Source: Tubiluchus corallicola
Taxonomy: Eukaryota > Priapulida > Priapulimorpha > Priapulimorphida > Tubiluchidae
NCBI GenBank assembly: GCA_030141605.1
Contig: JAQGDQ010000349.1
Location: 187,997-250,736, forward strand
DNA: 62,740 bases
Direction of reading: 5' to 3'
Under the pieces are notes generated by a model, which was given only the letters and a program-made list of their open reading frames with translations, was not told where the DNA came from and searched no databases. The translations under genes were made by a program, and so were the position numbers. This document shows positions 1-12,110 of the stretch, one piece after another. Position 1 is the first letter of the stretch, and every line of letters begins with the position of its first letter.

Positions 1-438
1 TTTTTAACTCATTGAATAAAAGAGGCAGTGAAACCAGATTATTGCTATCATATTTGTGTGAGAAATCATGCTCCCGGAAACTTGCTTGCCTTACGAGTTA
101 AATCTCTTACTATAGTTACACGAAGCCTTGTGAATGTTACCAATGTAGAAAAGGCGTTTCTGTGAAATGTGTCACACAAGAATTGATACGAGCAGAAACT
201 TTATAAATGAGACTGTTAAATAAAAGTTTTGCTCTAAACGCGTATAAGAGAATTCCACAAAAGAGATAGCGTTGTTATTAACGGTTTTACGAAAGAAATG
301 AATTGCAAGAAATTGTTTGTTATTACAGGCAGAGAGGCGTTTCGGTAACTCACACTATGGAAGCCATACAAATGTGGCTTTTGGTATAATAGTTTAAGCC
401 TTGCCTTCTTATACATAAACCCATGCAAGAGCAAGGCC
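1..438. other. unannotated AT-rich sequence
   Basis: I see no gene, RNA or recognisable repeat here. Short open frames are present but have no compositional or motif support. Confidence 0.5.
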
Positions 439-661
439 TTAAGTGGCGTTTATCTGGCATCCGGAATGCGTATGCGTTATCCGGATGTGGAATATATAAA
501 ATCGGTTTATGTTGTTTTCAATGCACCCGTTTATCAGACCTGGAATATGCGTTATTTTCTTTCAGCAGCTACTTCCTATTGGCATTTAATACGCAGTTAT
601 TCCACAGGTGGATAACGTATAACGCACACACATTGTGGATACCCAGGTAAACGCCACTTTA
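439..661. mobile_element. Harbinger/Tourist-like MITE, copy A
   Basis: A 223-bp non-coding element. Its ends are imperfect inverted repeats of about 40 bp: the left starts AGTGGCGTTTA after TTA, and the right end gives the same sequence on the opposite strand before TTA. Both ends are bordered by TTA, the TWA-type 3-bp target duplication of PIF/Harbinger elements. A second copy in opposite orientation lies at 3600-3820 and has the same borders. No transposase is nearby, so it would be a non-autonomous element. Assignment to Harbinger is inferred from the TTA borders and terminal repeats. Confidence 0.65.
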
Positions 662-868
662 TAAAGGCAATTTATGTAAAAAAAGATTTTTTATAATTAC
701 TAGTGCAACACAGCTACGTAAACACTAATGAAGGAGGAAAACTATTTATGTGCAACATATTTTTGAAAATGTTTACTGATTAGATTATTCGTCCTCACTC
801 GTACAGAATACCATGAAGGAAAAATCCACAAAACAGAACAGAAGGAATTGAAATGGAATTAAACAACG

Positions 869-1506
869 CAAACAACAAAGCAGAAGTAAAGCAAACAAAA
901 CAGAAATTAACGAGACAAAACAGAAATGAAGCAAACAAAACAGAAATGAACGAGACAAAACAGAAATGAAGCAAATAAAACAGAAATGAAGCAAACAAAA
1001 CAGAAATGAAGCAAACAAAACAGAAATGCAGCAAATAAAACAGAAATCAAGCAAACAAAACAGAAATGAAATAAACAAAACAGAAATGAACGAGGCAAAA
1101 CAGAAATGAAACAAATAAAACAGAAATGAAATAAACAAAACAGAAATGAAATAAACAAAACAGAAATGAACGAGACAACACAGAAATGAACGTGACAAAA
1201 CAGAAATGAAGCAAACAAAACAGAAATGAACGAGACAAAACAGAAATGAAGCAAACAAAACAGAAATGCAGCAAACAAAATAGTAATGAAGTAAACAAAA
1301 CAGAAATGAACGAGACAAAACAGAAATGAACGATACAACACAGAAATGAACGAGACAAAACAGAAATGAAATAAACAAAACAGAAATGAACGAGACAAAA
1401 CAGAAATGAAATAAACAAAACAGAAATGAACGAGACAAAACAGAAATGAAGGAATCAAACAATAAGTGAACGAGACAAACAGAAATGAATTTAACAAAAT
1501 AGAAAT
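869..1506. repeat. 20-bp minisatellite
   Basis: About 30 tandem copies of a 20-bp unit, ACAAAACAGAAATGAACGAG and close variants. Variants with GCAAA, ATAAA or CGAGA at one end alternate irregularly. The unit has no stop codon on the minus strand in any frame. Because 20 is not a multiple of 3, all three minus frames stay open and give Phe/Cys/Ser-rich translations that are artefacts of the repeat. A shorter array of the same unit on the opposite strand lies at 2155-2275. Confidence 0.9.
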
Positions 1507-2154
1507 AAATGTATTCCACAAAATTAGTCATAAAGCATCGCAAGTGCTAAGCGCATAGTTCACGGATGCTTTTTGTACGTGGTGTTCTGCCAATTTTTGT
1601 AAAAAAATAACAGGCGAAAGGAGCACTTTGGCAGTTTTTAGTCCTGCACCTGTCCAGGGTCAAAATACTATTTTCTTGTCCCCTACCCATAAAGTTTCAT
1701 TGAAATCTGTTTTTGTGTAATAGGCTTACTGCTGTAACAGACAAAAATAAACAAACAGACAAACAAACAGGGTTGAAGCATAATTTCGTTGGCAGAGATA
1801 AAAATAACCAAAGTATTTCTTTTAACTTATCACCATTTGTGTCGTTTCTTCCAACTTTTTCTTACGCTATTACGCCTGCGTCAGTTTTACCCATATTAGG
1901 CTATCATTATATTTATGATCAAAAGTGGTTTTGGATGCTTTCGCTTTAACAATAAAAGCGATTGATCCACATTGTTGTATAGCTTACTTCATCCTCTGTC
2001 CCAAGAGCTACGAAACTGCCTTCATACCTTCCAATAAGTGCCACACAGACGTATTATGTATAAGGTTGTATGAACAAAAATCTGTTTGTCAAGTTTACAA
2101 TCGTTTTGCCCCTTTCATTTCTCTTTTTCGTGGTCATAACTGTTTTGCGCCGTC
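1507..2154. other. spacer between opposed minisatellites
   Basis: Unique-looking AT-rich sequence separating two arrays of the same 20-bp unit in opposite orientation. No gene is supported. Confidence 0.5.
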
Positions 2155-2275
2155 TCGCTAATTTCTGTTTTGTTTGCTGCATTTCTATTTTATTTCATTC
2201 ATTTCTGCACTGTTTGCTTCATTTGTATTTTGTTCGCTTCACTTCTGTTTTGTCCCGTTCACTTGTACTTATTGT
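2155..2275. repeat. 20-bp minisatellite, inverted array
   Basis: About six diverged copies of the reverse complement of the 869-1506 unit (TTCATTTCTGTTTTGT type). Together the two arrays form a large imperfect inverted repeat. Confidence 0.75.
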
Positions 2276-2570
2276 TTGATTCCTTCATTTCTTTATTGTC
2301 TTCTTCATTTCAGATTTGCTTCTTTAATTTTTCTATAGTGTGTTCTTCATTTCAGATTTTATTCCTTCATTTCTCTATTGTCTTCATTTCAGATCTGATT
2401 CCTTCATTTCTCTATTGTCTTCTTCATTTCAGATTTGATTCCTTCATTTCTCTATTGTCTTCTTCATTTCAGATTTGATTCCTTCATTTCTCTATTGTCT
2501 TCTTCATTTCAGATTTGATTCCTTCATTTCTCTATTGTCTTCATTTCAGATTTTATTCCTTCATTTGCGC
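2276..2570. repeat. 40-bp minisatellite
   Basis: About seven copies of a roughly 40-bp pyrimidine-rich unit built from TTCATTTCTCTATTGTCTTC and TTCATTTCAGATTTGATTCC. It follows the inverted 20-bp array directly and shares the TTCATTTC core, so it probably grew from it. Three central copies are almost identical. Confidence 0.85.
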
Positions 2571-2607
2571 CATACACTCGCACAAAGAGTTAGAGAGCGC
2601 CCTCACA

Positions 2608-2608
<1 letters not shown>

Positions 2609-2652
<44 letters not shown>
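2609..2652. repeat. (TA)n microsatellite
   Basis: About 22 uninterrupted TA dinucleotides. Confidence 0.95.
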
Positions 2653-2654
<2 letters not shown>

Positions 2655-3599
2655 CATTAAGAAATTTGGGGAGAAAAGCAGAAAATTTGTGTAGGTTTTC
2701 AAAGCAAATTTTGATAATGGAAGCTTATGTTTGCCTCTGAATTTCCTCCCTGTTTTCTTTATGCGAGATTGAATAAATTGTCTTCATTTGACGTTTTTTT
2801 GATTTCGTGGAACTTGTTTCTATGATTGCTAGTAGACTTATTGAAAGACTCATCTAAGAATATCTTGTGTAGAGCTAAGCCACATGTCAAGAAGTAAGTC
2901 AGCACACGGCGCCCATACAGACGTGCGACTTCTTGAACAATAATTAATTTCATTACAGTTAATAGTTGTGTGATAATAAATTGAAGATATTTCAGCAGGC
3001 GGCGCTGAAATGTGGGAGGGAATTCAAAGGACCTGCCGCCTCTAAACCCTGTGGTTTGATAATGGTCTTTTGATTGTTTACATCTTTTGATGTAGTTGTA
3101 GAATTTTTTCGAATATATCCAGAAATGTCCTAAGTTGCCGCATAAGACATTTTATGAACAAAACAAAGTACATAACCAAATAAATCTAAATAATCTATAC
3201 GTTTTTACTTTGCGTAATAAACCATCCAGGCATTTAGTTTGCTTTGTTCCTCAGCAATATGCAAGCAAACGTTTCCAACTTTTAGAAAGCCTTGTAAATA
3301 GCACGATTTTTTGCAATCAAAGTCAATATGTCTATTTTGCAAGGGAAGCCATGGAACAAAATGACTGCATTGCTTGCGCAGGGATTTTTGCACGCAACTA
3401 CAGTGTATACAGCGTATCATCAACGTTTTCAAATTGAAAAACAAATACTATACTATATTGTTCGCCTGTCTCAGATGACGTTCGTCACATTGACTAGAAA
3501 CTTCGTATAAATATTTTGGCTTTTGTACTGTCGCGAGGTACTCAAGGATTCGTTATATACTTTTGCAGCCTGCTGCCTACTGCACGACTTTTGCACTCA
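2653..3599. other. unannotated sequence
   Basis: No gene is supported. The minus frame at 3205-3444 is open for 79 codons and has mixed composition, but there are no splice sites or motifs I can tie to it. Confidence 0.45.
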
Positions 3600-3820
3600 T
3601 TAAGTGACGTTTGCTTAGCATCCGGAATACCTTATACGTTATGCTTATCCACCTGTAGAATTGTTGCGTATAAAAAATCAAATGGAAATAGCTGCAGAAA
3701 AAATAACGCATAACTCAGGTCTGATAAAACGGGTGCATAGAAAACAATATAAACCGATTTTATCTATTCCACATCAGCATAACGCATGCGCATTCTGGAT
3801 TCTAGCTAAACGGCACTTTA
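3600..3820. mobile_element. Harbinger/Tourist-like MITE, copy B
   Basis: A 221-bp relative of the 439-661 element in inverted orientation. It has the same TTA|AGTG left border and CACT|TTA right border. Interior segments match as reverse complements, including the stretch reading AAACCGATTTTAT. It is more diverged than a very recent insertion would be. Confidence 0.65.
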
Positions 3821-4055
3821 ATCAGGTCAAGTACAGCGTTTGTAATAATAAAGCAAGTGACTACATAACGTAAGTTACTTTTTCGTCTCGTGAAAAATTC
3901 GTGGGGCAAAAAACGTAAATCACGTTTCATCATAACCATAGATACAAAAAAGTAAAAAGCAAAATACTTAATAGAAAACCAATATATTGATGTGTTTAAA
4001 AGTTGAGTTTAGGCTCTACGTTACTTTTTGTTATTGTAGGACGTTTGTTGTAAGG

Positions 4056-4160
4056 GCTCGATTCCACTGACTGACTGACAGTCAGTATGGATCCGATTCC
4101 ACTAACTGACAGTCAGTATGGACTAGATTTCAATGACTGAGAGTCAGTATGGACTCGACT
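4056..4160. repeat. short minisatellite with palindromic core
   Basis: Three copies of a roughly 35-bp unit, each with GATTCCACTGACT or a variant followed by ACAGTCAGTATGGA. The core ACTGACAGTCAGT is itself nearly palindromic. Confidence 0.75.
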
Positions 4161-4796
4161 GCACCTCAAGTGCTTGCCACTATATGCCATAATTGTCTTT
4201 CTAGGGCAAAGGAGTTAAACAGACAGTAACTTTTGTCATGTTTTTGCAGTTATAGTGCAAGTTTGAATATGTGTTTTATTTTATTTTTTATTTTTGTTTC
4301 ATAGTAATGTTAAACGACTGGTCTTTCCTGGACATAAGATTGTGTCTCAACATAATCTTTGTCAATGAACTACTACTACAGTACAGTGTTTTAATCTTTT
4401 CTCGTCTCTTAGATGCTTCGGATTTTGCTGTCATTTAAGAACCATCACCCACGAAGTCTAAAGACGTTAGCTACAATATTACTTAGAAGTTTCAATACAA
4501 TTGGAACCGTCAAAAATACTGTTTCCACCTGCCCTCAGAATGGATGATAAATAGTTATTGTATTTCATCTGTTTTGTCTGTTCACAGTCCTCAATGGATT
4601 TAATTCACAGGAAATTAATTATAACTGAAACAGCTGCTACAGGCAGCAAAAAATCAAAATGTCTTTTGGCTGTAAAGTTAATAAGCCCAGTCTTGGATGG
4701 TGAATAGATCGAACATTGTGGGCAGTTTCCGGGCAGTTTATCTACCATTGTAACTTAATTAGTTTACTTGATTAGTTAGCTAGTCAGTCTGTCTGC
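4161..4796. other. unannotated sequence
   Basis: No gene or repeat is recognised between the minisatellite and the tetranucleotide array. Confidence 0.45.
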
Positions 4797-5010
4797 GGTC
4801 GGTCGGTCAGTCAGTCAGTCAGTCAGTCAGTCAGTCAGTCAGTCAGTCAGTCAGTCAGTCAGTCAGTCAGTCAGTCAGTCAGTCAGTCAGTCAGTCAGTC
4901 AGTCAGTCAGTCAGTCAGTCAGTTTGTTAGATAAGTAGCTGGTTGGTTGGTTGGTTGGTTGGTTGGTTGGTTAGTTAGTTTAGTTGGTTGGTTGGTTGGT
5001 TGGTTGGTTG

Positions 5011-5095
<85 letters not shown>
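4797..5095. repeat. compound tetranucleotide array (AGTC, GGTT, AGTT)
   Basis: About 31 AGTC units are followed by blocks of GGTT and then AGTT. The blocks change by single-base substitutions of the 4-mer, with short mixed junctions. This suggests one array whose unit mutated and re-expanded. Confidence 0.95.
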
Positions 5096-5096
<1 letters not shown>

Positions 5097-5119
5097 GCTT
5101 TCAGTTGTTTTTCTCATTA

Positions 5120-5235
5120 ACGGAAGACCTACAAAACACCCGAACGTGACTAAGACCTCTGGCAGTTTAGTGCTTGATTTTACAAGATTACATAGATTCC
5201 GGTCCAGCTGCAACTATACATATTAGTAGGCTACC
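5120..5235 (+). repeat. dispersed repeat, copy 1
   Basis: Diverged relative of 24660-24775. Shared blocks include GGCAGTTTAGTGCTT / GCCAGTTTAGTGCTT and TAGATTCYGGTCC, followed by an AC-rich stretch and TTAGTAG. The other copy lies just beside a hammerhead-like core, so this may be part of a Penelope-like element. Confidence 0.5.
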
Positions 5236-7020
5236 GTTCAATACTAGACTATAGTTTGCACAAATCTCGGGTATCACTCGACGCATAAAATCCCGATTAA
5301 ACCCTCTTGGCGATTACCCCCCCCCCCCCCCATGTGATTTTCAGATCAGTAGTTCTTGAAGTAAATATCATAATAAATCTTTGTATTATCATAAATTATA
5401 AACAACAACAATGATAGAGCTCCTCTATTTGCAGAGAAAAATTCTACTAATATACACACTTGCATATTTAATATTGCGACTACAAACTGCAATAGCAAAG
5501 ACCTAAACAAAATAATTTAAACAAGAAAACAAAACATAATTAAAAAATCACCTAAATTTACAATGATTGGACGATTAATAAGAAATAATACTGTACAAAT
5601 TACATGCAGATAATAATATTATGTTGACGTGTTACGTTGCGGGTTTGTAGCAATGAAGTAAAATAGCTTCTTAAAAAATCTTTTACACTCTCCTTCCTGA
5701 TGAAAAGAGCAAGATTATCCTCTACTACTTATTTATTAAAAGGGTGTTTTATACAGTAGGGACAGAAGGAATTTGCCCTGAAAATGTTCGAAGATGCCCT
5801 AGCTTGAGTGATGTGCAAATAAGGGCAAACGACAAGCCACACAATTATAGAGGATATAGACTGACAAAAGTTTTTGAAAAACCAAATACTCATCCCTATA
5901 TAATGATTAAGTTTTATCTTTCTTAATATAAACATAATACTGTAGCTGCAATAGTATGAATACATAAATGCACAAAGTTCAAATAGTAATATATTTTGCA
6001 AGGAAAACATCATGAAATCTAACAAGTTGTTTTCACTGAGCAAACATGTTAATATTCATATATGCTTTTTCTAATGTTTTATAACATTATTAGTACATTG
6101 ATGATGATACACTTAAAAAGTGCATAAGGGACTTATGTGGTTTAGTGAATTTTATAACACGTACTATTATTAATTTTAGAATTATTAAAAGTTAAAAACA
6201 ATTTGACGTACAAGAAACAAATAGGAGTCAGTAAAAAGAGATGTTATATTATATAAGCATTTTTTGAATATTGAAATAGTACATTTGCCGTGGAAGGTAT
6301 TATTTCCCTGAAAATAATCAGGTTTTACCCTGAAAATATAACAACTCACTGGACCTATGGGAGCTGCCTGCCTACCACCTAAACCCCACCTCCCGCCACC
6401 CTGACTCGAACAACCATACTCATTACAGGGTACCTAGCTACTATGACTACTGTATCTCATTAACCGTTACGGCGACATGATATCTGGTAGAATTTGAGCC
6501 TTGTTGTTTTCCTCGAGAAAGTCCTTCGAAATTTCTGCATAAAATTGGCGAGCAAAAAATATCAATATCTAATTTTCATTAAAAACAACGTGTACTTTTA
6601 GATAGCAAGACAAAATTAAAACTATGATGATTTGCGCGTCTATGAAATTTTAACTGCTAAATGCTACCATCATAGCATCCATTTAACAATAAAACGGACA
6701 AGCTCTTATAACATTAGAAAGTTTACACCGGTCATCAAAGCATCTGCCGTGTTTTACTGGCATCTAAAAAGACATCTCATGCCTTTAACTGCATCACTAT
6801 ATTCCAGGCAATTGCGTTTGCACAGCATGATAGAAACTAGTAAAGCATACAATAAACCTAAGCTTTATACTCCTCTACTTTATAGCTCTTATAGTTGAGG
6901 CAAGATGGCGTACAAACACATACTCGAACGTCATCGAAATATCTCTGCTAGTTTATCTCATATGCTATAATAATATAGCTTCCGGTTCTATATGAATTAT
7001 ATACAATTATACGTATTATA
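5236..7020. other. unannotated AT-rich sequence
   Basis: Contains a poly-C run at 5317-5331. The longest frames (minus 5729-6043 and plus 6632-6898) have no recognisable domain or splice context. I do not call a gene. Confidence 0.45.
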
Positions 7021-7112
7021 TACAATAATTTCTGTACATTGATTTTCTGAAATTTGTTCGTGTTTCTCCTTTTCTAAATTTCGACTGCTAGTGTGTGTTT
7101 CATACACATTAA
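7021..7112 (+). repeat. 92-bp direct repeat, copy 1
   Basis: Starts TACAATAATTTCTGTACATT and ends ATACACATTAA. It matches 7531-7622 with about two substitutions. The copies are 510 bp apart start to start. Confidence 0.9.
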
Positions 7113-7144
<32 letters not shown>

Positions 7145-7150
<6 letters not shown>

Positions 7151-7232
7151 ACATTTATATATGCAGTTTGTATACAGCATATATATATATATATATATGC
7201 TGTATACAAACTGCATATATAAATGTCTTTAT
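7145..7232. repeat. 88-bp perfect palindrome with TA-rich centre
   Basis: The segment from ATAAAGACATTTATATATGC to its exact reverse complement at the right end is a perfect inverted repeat with an (AT)n centre. It would form a long hairpin or cruciform. No flanking duplication is obvious. It lies between the two 92-bp direct repeats. Confidence 0.9.
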
Positions 7233-7530
7233 TTGGTAATAAAATAATGATAGCATACATTATAATGTCATTCACTGTGTTACCTGCAATGCTGGGCTAC
7301 ACTTCTAATAGGTTTATGCGTCAACTAAGAGTGCAGTAGGAGTGCATAAAAACCAAGTAATAAAGTAAAAAATGACGTAAGCTACAGAAATGCACATATC
7401 CAAGAATCAAAACACACTTTTACAAATACAATCATTCAAGCAACTCGAGTATAACATTATACAGGTAATACACACGTATTTTGACATGAGCACAAAACAC
7501 ATCACACAGTACAATTAGACATTCGAACGG

Positions 7531-7622
7531 TACAATAATTTCTGTACATTAATTTTCTGAAATTTGTTCGTGTTTCTCCTTTTTTAAATTTCGACTGCTA
7601 GTGTGTGTTTCATACACATTAA
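7531..7622 (+). repeat. 92-bp direct repeat, copy 2
   Basis: Near-identical partner of 7021-7112. The pair could be a local duplication or the ends of a short element containing the palindrome. Confidence 0.9.
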
Positions 7623-8399
7623 GCGCACCCTTACTGTTGAGTCATGAGTTTCTGTTTGCAAAGTGTCTTTTCTTGAAATATTTATACAGCAGGTTGCCCA
7701 AACAACTCGAACAAACTAATAGACAATTAGACAGTAATGATAGAAATTGTTACACCCCCCTACCCCTAAATATTTGAATCCATGCACTGAGAAATGGCGT
7801 GACTACTGATAGTGTAACAATGTGTAACGTAAATCCAAGCCACTTTCTTAGGCAAACAGAAACCAGTAGCATGATAAGATTGGGCATTTGATCAACTCTC
7901 AGTGCAAGTATACAGCATAAGCCCATACTTCAGAGATAACTTCTCTCTTGCTAACATAACAAATCTCATAACAGATGGCGCTAATGTATCATAATTACAT
8001 TTTCTTGTGCTCGGCCTGCCTCATGTTCACATTAGTCAGGTTATCTTTGTATGTATAAAGGATAAAGCAAAGAATCAGTCATTTTATTCTTAGCTCTTAA
8101 GAGGTGACTGTCTAACATACGACATAATGCATTCATTTGTTGTATTCCTGAGTGCAAATTAGATCCATGTACATACATTTCAGTTCCATTCACTTTTCTT
8201 GAAGGTTGCATAACTTGCTTAAAAGCGCATTTATATATAACCTCAAATAAGTGAACTGCTTCGCCACACGATTTAATTTCGAATAAGTTAGGATTCATAA
8301 TAATAACAAAAACTATAGCAATTGTTATTCAGTTGGAAGTACAAATTTCTCGTCCGAATGTTTTGTTTACGTTTTGCCCCAAGACTGCTGAAACAACTG
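7623..8399. other. unannotated sequence
   Basis: A minus frame at 8041-8298 is open for 85 codons but shows no family motif. No gene is called. Confidence 0.4.
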
Positions 8400-8800
8400 T
8401 TATCTAAAGTGACAGAGAAGAATTAAGAATAGAAGAGCACAGCAAAGATAGGACAGAGAGAGAGAGAAAGAAAGAGAGAGAGAGAGAAAGAGAGAGAAAG
8501 AAAGAAAGAAAGAAAGGGAAAAAGGAAGGAGAGGGAACGAAAAGAGAGAGAGGGTGGGAATAGAGGGAGACATAGAAACAGTGAGGAAAAAGAGAAGAGG
8601 AGAGAAAGCTGTGAATAGTGGGGGAAAATAGAGGGAACGAAGAAATAGAGTGTGAGAGGAAATAGAATAAAGGAGAAGAGAACGAAGAATGATGAAGAGA
8701 AGAGAATGAGCCGAGGGGTTTGTAGAATGAGAGAAATAGTCGAAGAGAAAAAGAGGAAAGAAAAGGAACGTGAAAATTTGGAAAAGAAAAGCAAAGAAAA
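8400..8800. repeat. long polypurine tract
   Basis: Roughly 400 bp of plus strand that is almost entirely A and G, with GA and GAAA microsatellite cores at 8455-8515. The overlapping Phe/Ser/Leu-rich minus frames are a by-product of this composition. Such tracts can form triplex (H-DNA) structures. Confidence 0.9.
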
Positions 8801-9024
8801 CATTACTGTGCACAATATTCATGTTCTGAGGTATTTTTTCAGTGTGAAGTCTTATACTTCAGTGAAATTCAAAGTAACTCGCACGTAGCACACAACCAAG
8901 TGAAGCCCAGCTGTGTGAAACAACCAAGCCAGTCTCGCACAGCAACATTCTGCTGCCATCTGTCAGTTGAGCGCGAAACTAATCAGGAATTCTGATTTCA
9001 TTTTTGTTTTCAACCCCATAGGAA

Positions 9025-9660
9025 GTAAGTAAGTAAGTAAGTAAGTTATTTTATTTCAAACACGAGGTTCATAAACATAGTTACAATAAAAATTAAAATT
9101 TGCAAAAATTATAAGGTAAAAGTAATAGAATAAATGTTTACACAATAGAAATGTTAGCTAAACTGCAGCGAATCACCTGTAAAATGTTAATCACCAAAAT
9201 CGCCAGTTACGTAATTCAGAAGTAACCTGAATATCTGAATTTCTTAAACAGCAAATAATATTATTATCATAATTAATCAATCATGTCCTAAGCGAATAAC
9301 AACATTTTCGTAATAGAACGTCAAAATAATGAATATTTCGATCTATACTCATTTGCCGAGCACCACAACCAAACGGTAACTTAAACAGTTTTTTAATACA
9401 ATCACTGTATGTAACCTTCAATTTCCGATATGAATATGTAAAATAATCCTGCCGGAGCGACGCTCCATACATATACATGTTTTAAAGTAGTACAAAATGT
9501 TTTAAACAATCGAACTCTTATTTCATCATTACATTTAGAAATATTTCTGATTAAAATATCAATTCTAGCACCTACTAAACATTTTGCATTACGTGTTTGA
9601 GATATAATGTGACCAAGATATTTTTCACTAGAAGCAGGTAACAATTTAGATGAAGAACAG
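9025..9660 (-). pseudogene. non-LTR retrotransposon 3' end (RT C-terminus), degraded
   Basis: Two overlapping minus frames carry one protein broken by a frameshift near 9480. The upstream part has KYLGHIIS, then ARIDILIRNISKCNDEIRVR and LFKTFCTTL. The downstream part has MYGASLRQDYFTYSYRKLKV then YSDCIKKLFKLP. This is the region after the reverse transcriptase active site in LINE-type polymerases of invertebrates. The fragment is 5' truncated, as LINE copies usually are. Past the coding end, a 3' tail region with TTTGAAATAAA runs into a short (ACTT)n array (AAGT on the plus strand, 9025-9047), which looks like the element's tetranucleotide tail. It cannot encode a working enzyme. Confidence 0.75.
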
Positions 9661-9835
9661 TAAATACTGCCTCAAAACGGTTTTCCCGACAACGGGAAGT
9701 GTGAGTCAAGTGAGTCGGAGTCCAGAAGCTATGAGCAGAATACAGCAGGGCGGAAAACAAAATAAAAAAGAAAGAGCACGATAGTTGATCTTCTTTGACA
9801 GTGAAATAAATGAAGAATATAACGAATACAGTTGC

Positions 9836-10069
<234 letters not shown>

Positions 10070-11925
10070 TTCAAACTTACGTCTAGAGTTTATTTAACGC
10101 ACAGGAAAACACTGTTTTCATAAATAAAGCTTAAAAAACTCATCTTGCAATTTTGCATCCCAGGCTTACATACTGTCTTACTGCACACAGAGCTTGCGTT
10201 ATCAGCAACGTTTTAAAACATGAAATTCAAACACCCGCGATAATCGTTAGTTGCAGATGTACGTTTGAAATCAACTTAGATGGCATTGCAAAGGTTTGAA
10301 AAGTTAATGAGAGCATTCGCAGCGCACACTAGCTAAACAAAATAATTAATTAGTTTATATCTTGTCAATAAGATTAAAAATCATTATGGTGAGTCATATG
10401 TCGCGAAGTTCATCTCATAATTACTCATTAACAGCCTTAACATAAGCTTAAATTTAACTCGACTTATCTCCTATTTAGGCTTGATATAACATTGAAATAG
10501 CTTAAACTTCCTTCTAATCTTATTGTACTTATTTGCTTCTGAATGACCTATTACATTAATAGTGTTCCAGTTTTCTGTATTTAAGCTGTGTAAGACAGGT
10601 CTACATTGAACATTTAGGCCTGTAGGTGATCCAAGCTAATTGTTCCGCTGTGTTTAGGTATATATTAATATAGTAATATTTAGTAAGTTAGTAATATAAT
10701 TGCTCGTGACTTGTTAATAATTATGTTATTTGATTCTGTGATTGTACAGACATAATGTATCTTTTTCTTAGGTGAAAGTTTTATGGTTCGTGCCGATGGT
10801 ATGCTTTTGGTATGCATTTGAACTGTTTCTTATTTGCATTTTTGTCAGTCAGTCATATTATGTGTTTGATATTTTTGACGTCATGATAAATACTGCTTCT
10901 TTTTCAGTGACTGTTTCTGCCAGTGTAAACACACTTGTTTGAAATGTTTGTGAAAAACTCCTTTTTCTAGCAACCGTGATATTTTATTTTTTCACCCAAC
11001 TTTACCTTTTTGTTATGCTCTGAAGAGTTGTTTAACGTTAATGTATGGCAAATGTGATTGTTAATCTTATTTTCTTTTGTTTTTATTTTCATGCAGTTAA
11101 TAGTGCCAGCAATGATTCATCTTAAAAACCTACGACTTTACAGGACCTGGAAGAAAACCATAATATAGTTCAGTGTTCTTTAAAAGCTAACAGGCTTAAT
11201 AATTGTGGGCAAGTATTATCTTGGTGCTTGCTCTCCCCCTGAAGTTGTTTCGGTGACTTCAGTTTTCCTTGAGTCTTTTGTCTTAGCTGCGCTTAAAACA
11301 TTATCCTGCAAACTCATCAGGATATCACAAAACAATAACCTAACCCTTGCCCACACTGGGAAGGTGACATTTTACCAGTTCGTGCGGACTTTTTTAAATA
11401 TTTTAAATTACTAAAAATTTTCTTGTTCAGTTTCATAAGCCTTTCAAGCAGGTAAGTGCATTACCAACTAATATAGCTTTATGTGGAAAGTTTTTTGGGA
11501 CACATTTTAAAATTGATTTGTCTTCCCCTTTAATTTTCGTCAAACTTTTGCAAACCGTGCACAGCAGTATAAAGACGCCTCGTTTGAGAAATAGCAAACA
11601 CTTTAAAAACGCATTTTCTTAAGAGACAATATGAGAGAATTAAGATTACCAGTTTTAAAACGTTTTTAGCAATACGCACTCTGCAAACCGGATCCCAGTA
11701 CTGCTATTATTTAATGAAAATATTTGTGGCAGGACCAGAATCTCTTCAGATTAATAGATAATCCTAAGTTGAAACATTACATAATACAATAATCTTTATT
11801 TAAAGTAGGTTTTTGGAAGAACAGTTAACATAAGTTCAAAGAGCTTTTTGGCGACCGTAAATAATAACAACACTATAACTACTTGACAATTATTACCTAA
11901 ATACCACGCCCCAGACAGGGCAACT
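10070..11925. other. unannotated AT-rich sequence
   Basis: Nearly 1.9 kb without a supportable gene or repeat. The plus frame at 11205-11414 (69 codons) has no motif or splice context. Confidence 0.45.
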
Positions 11926-11944
11926 GCAGATACCATTTTAAAGT

Positions 11945-12110
11945 CTTTGTTATTACTCGGCCACAGTATCGAACTCACGACCGAAAGCGGGCATTGGATT
12001 GTGTATATGCTCTCCCTCAACGACCTAGAAGCGCTTTACTACCCATTTACAAACCAGGCTCGATATTACTTAACTTCGGACGTAAAACGCATACAACGAT
12101 TATTCAACTT
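11945..12110 (-). mobile_element. SINE-like remnant with tRNA- and 5S-like blocks
   Basis: Read on the minus strand, 12040-12100 resembles the middle of 5S rRNA. The plus strand shows CCCATTTACAAACCAGGCTC then TTACTTAACTTCGGACG, against the typical 5S complement of CCCATCC-TACTAACCAGGCCCGA-TGCTTAGCTTC. Next to it, 11965-12035 resembles the complement of a tRNA: TCGAACTCACGACC like a T-arm or B box, and GCTCTCCCTCAACGACC like a D-arm region. A fused 5S/tRNA-like promoter is known in some SINE families. The copy is diverged and I see no clear tail, so it may be only an internal fragment. Confidence 0.45.

Noticed and set aside
785-1543. Long Phe/Cys/Ser-rich minus frame
   Set aside because: It is a translation of the 20-bp minisatellite. 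All three frames are open because the unit lacks stops.
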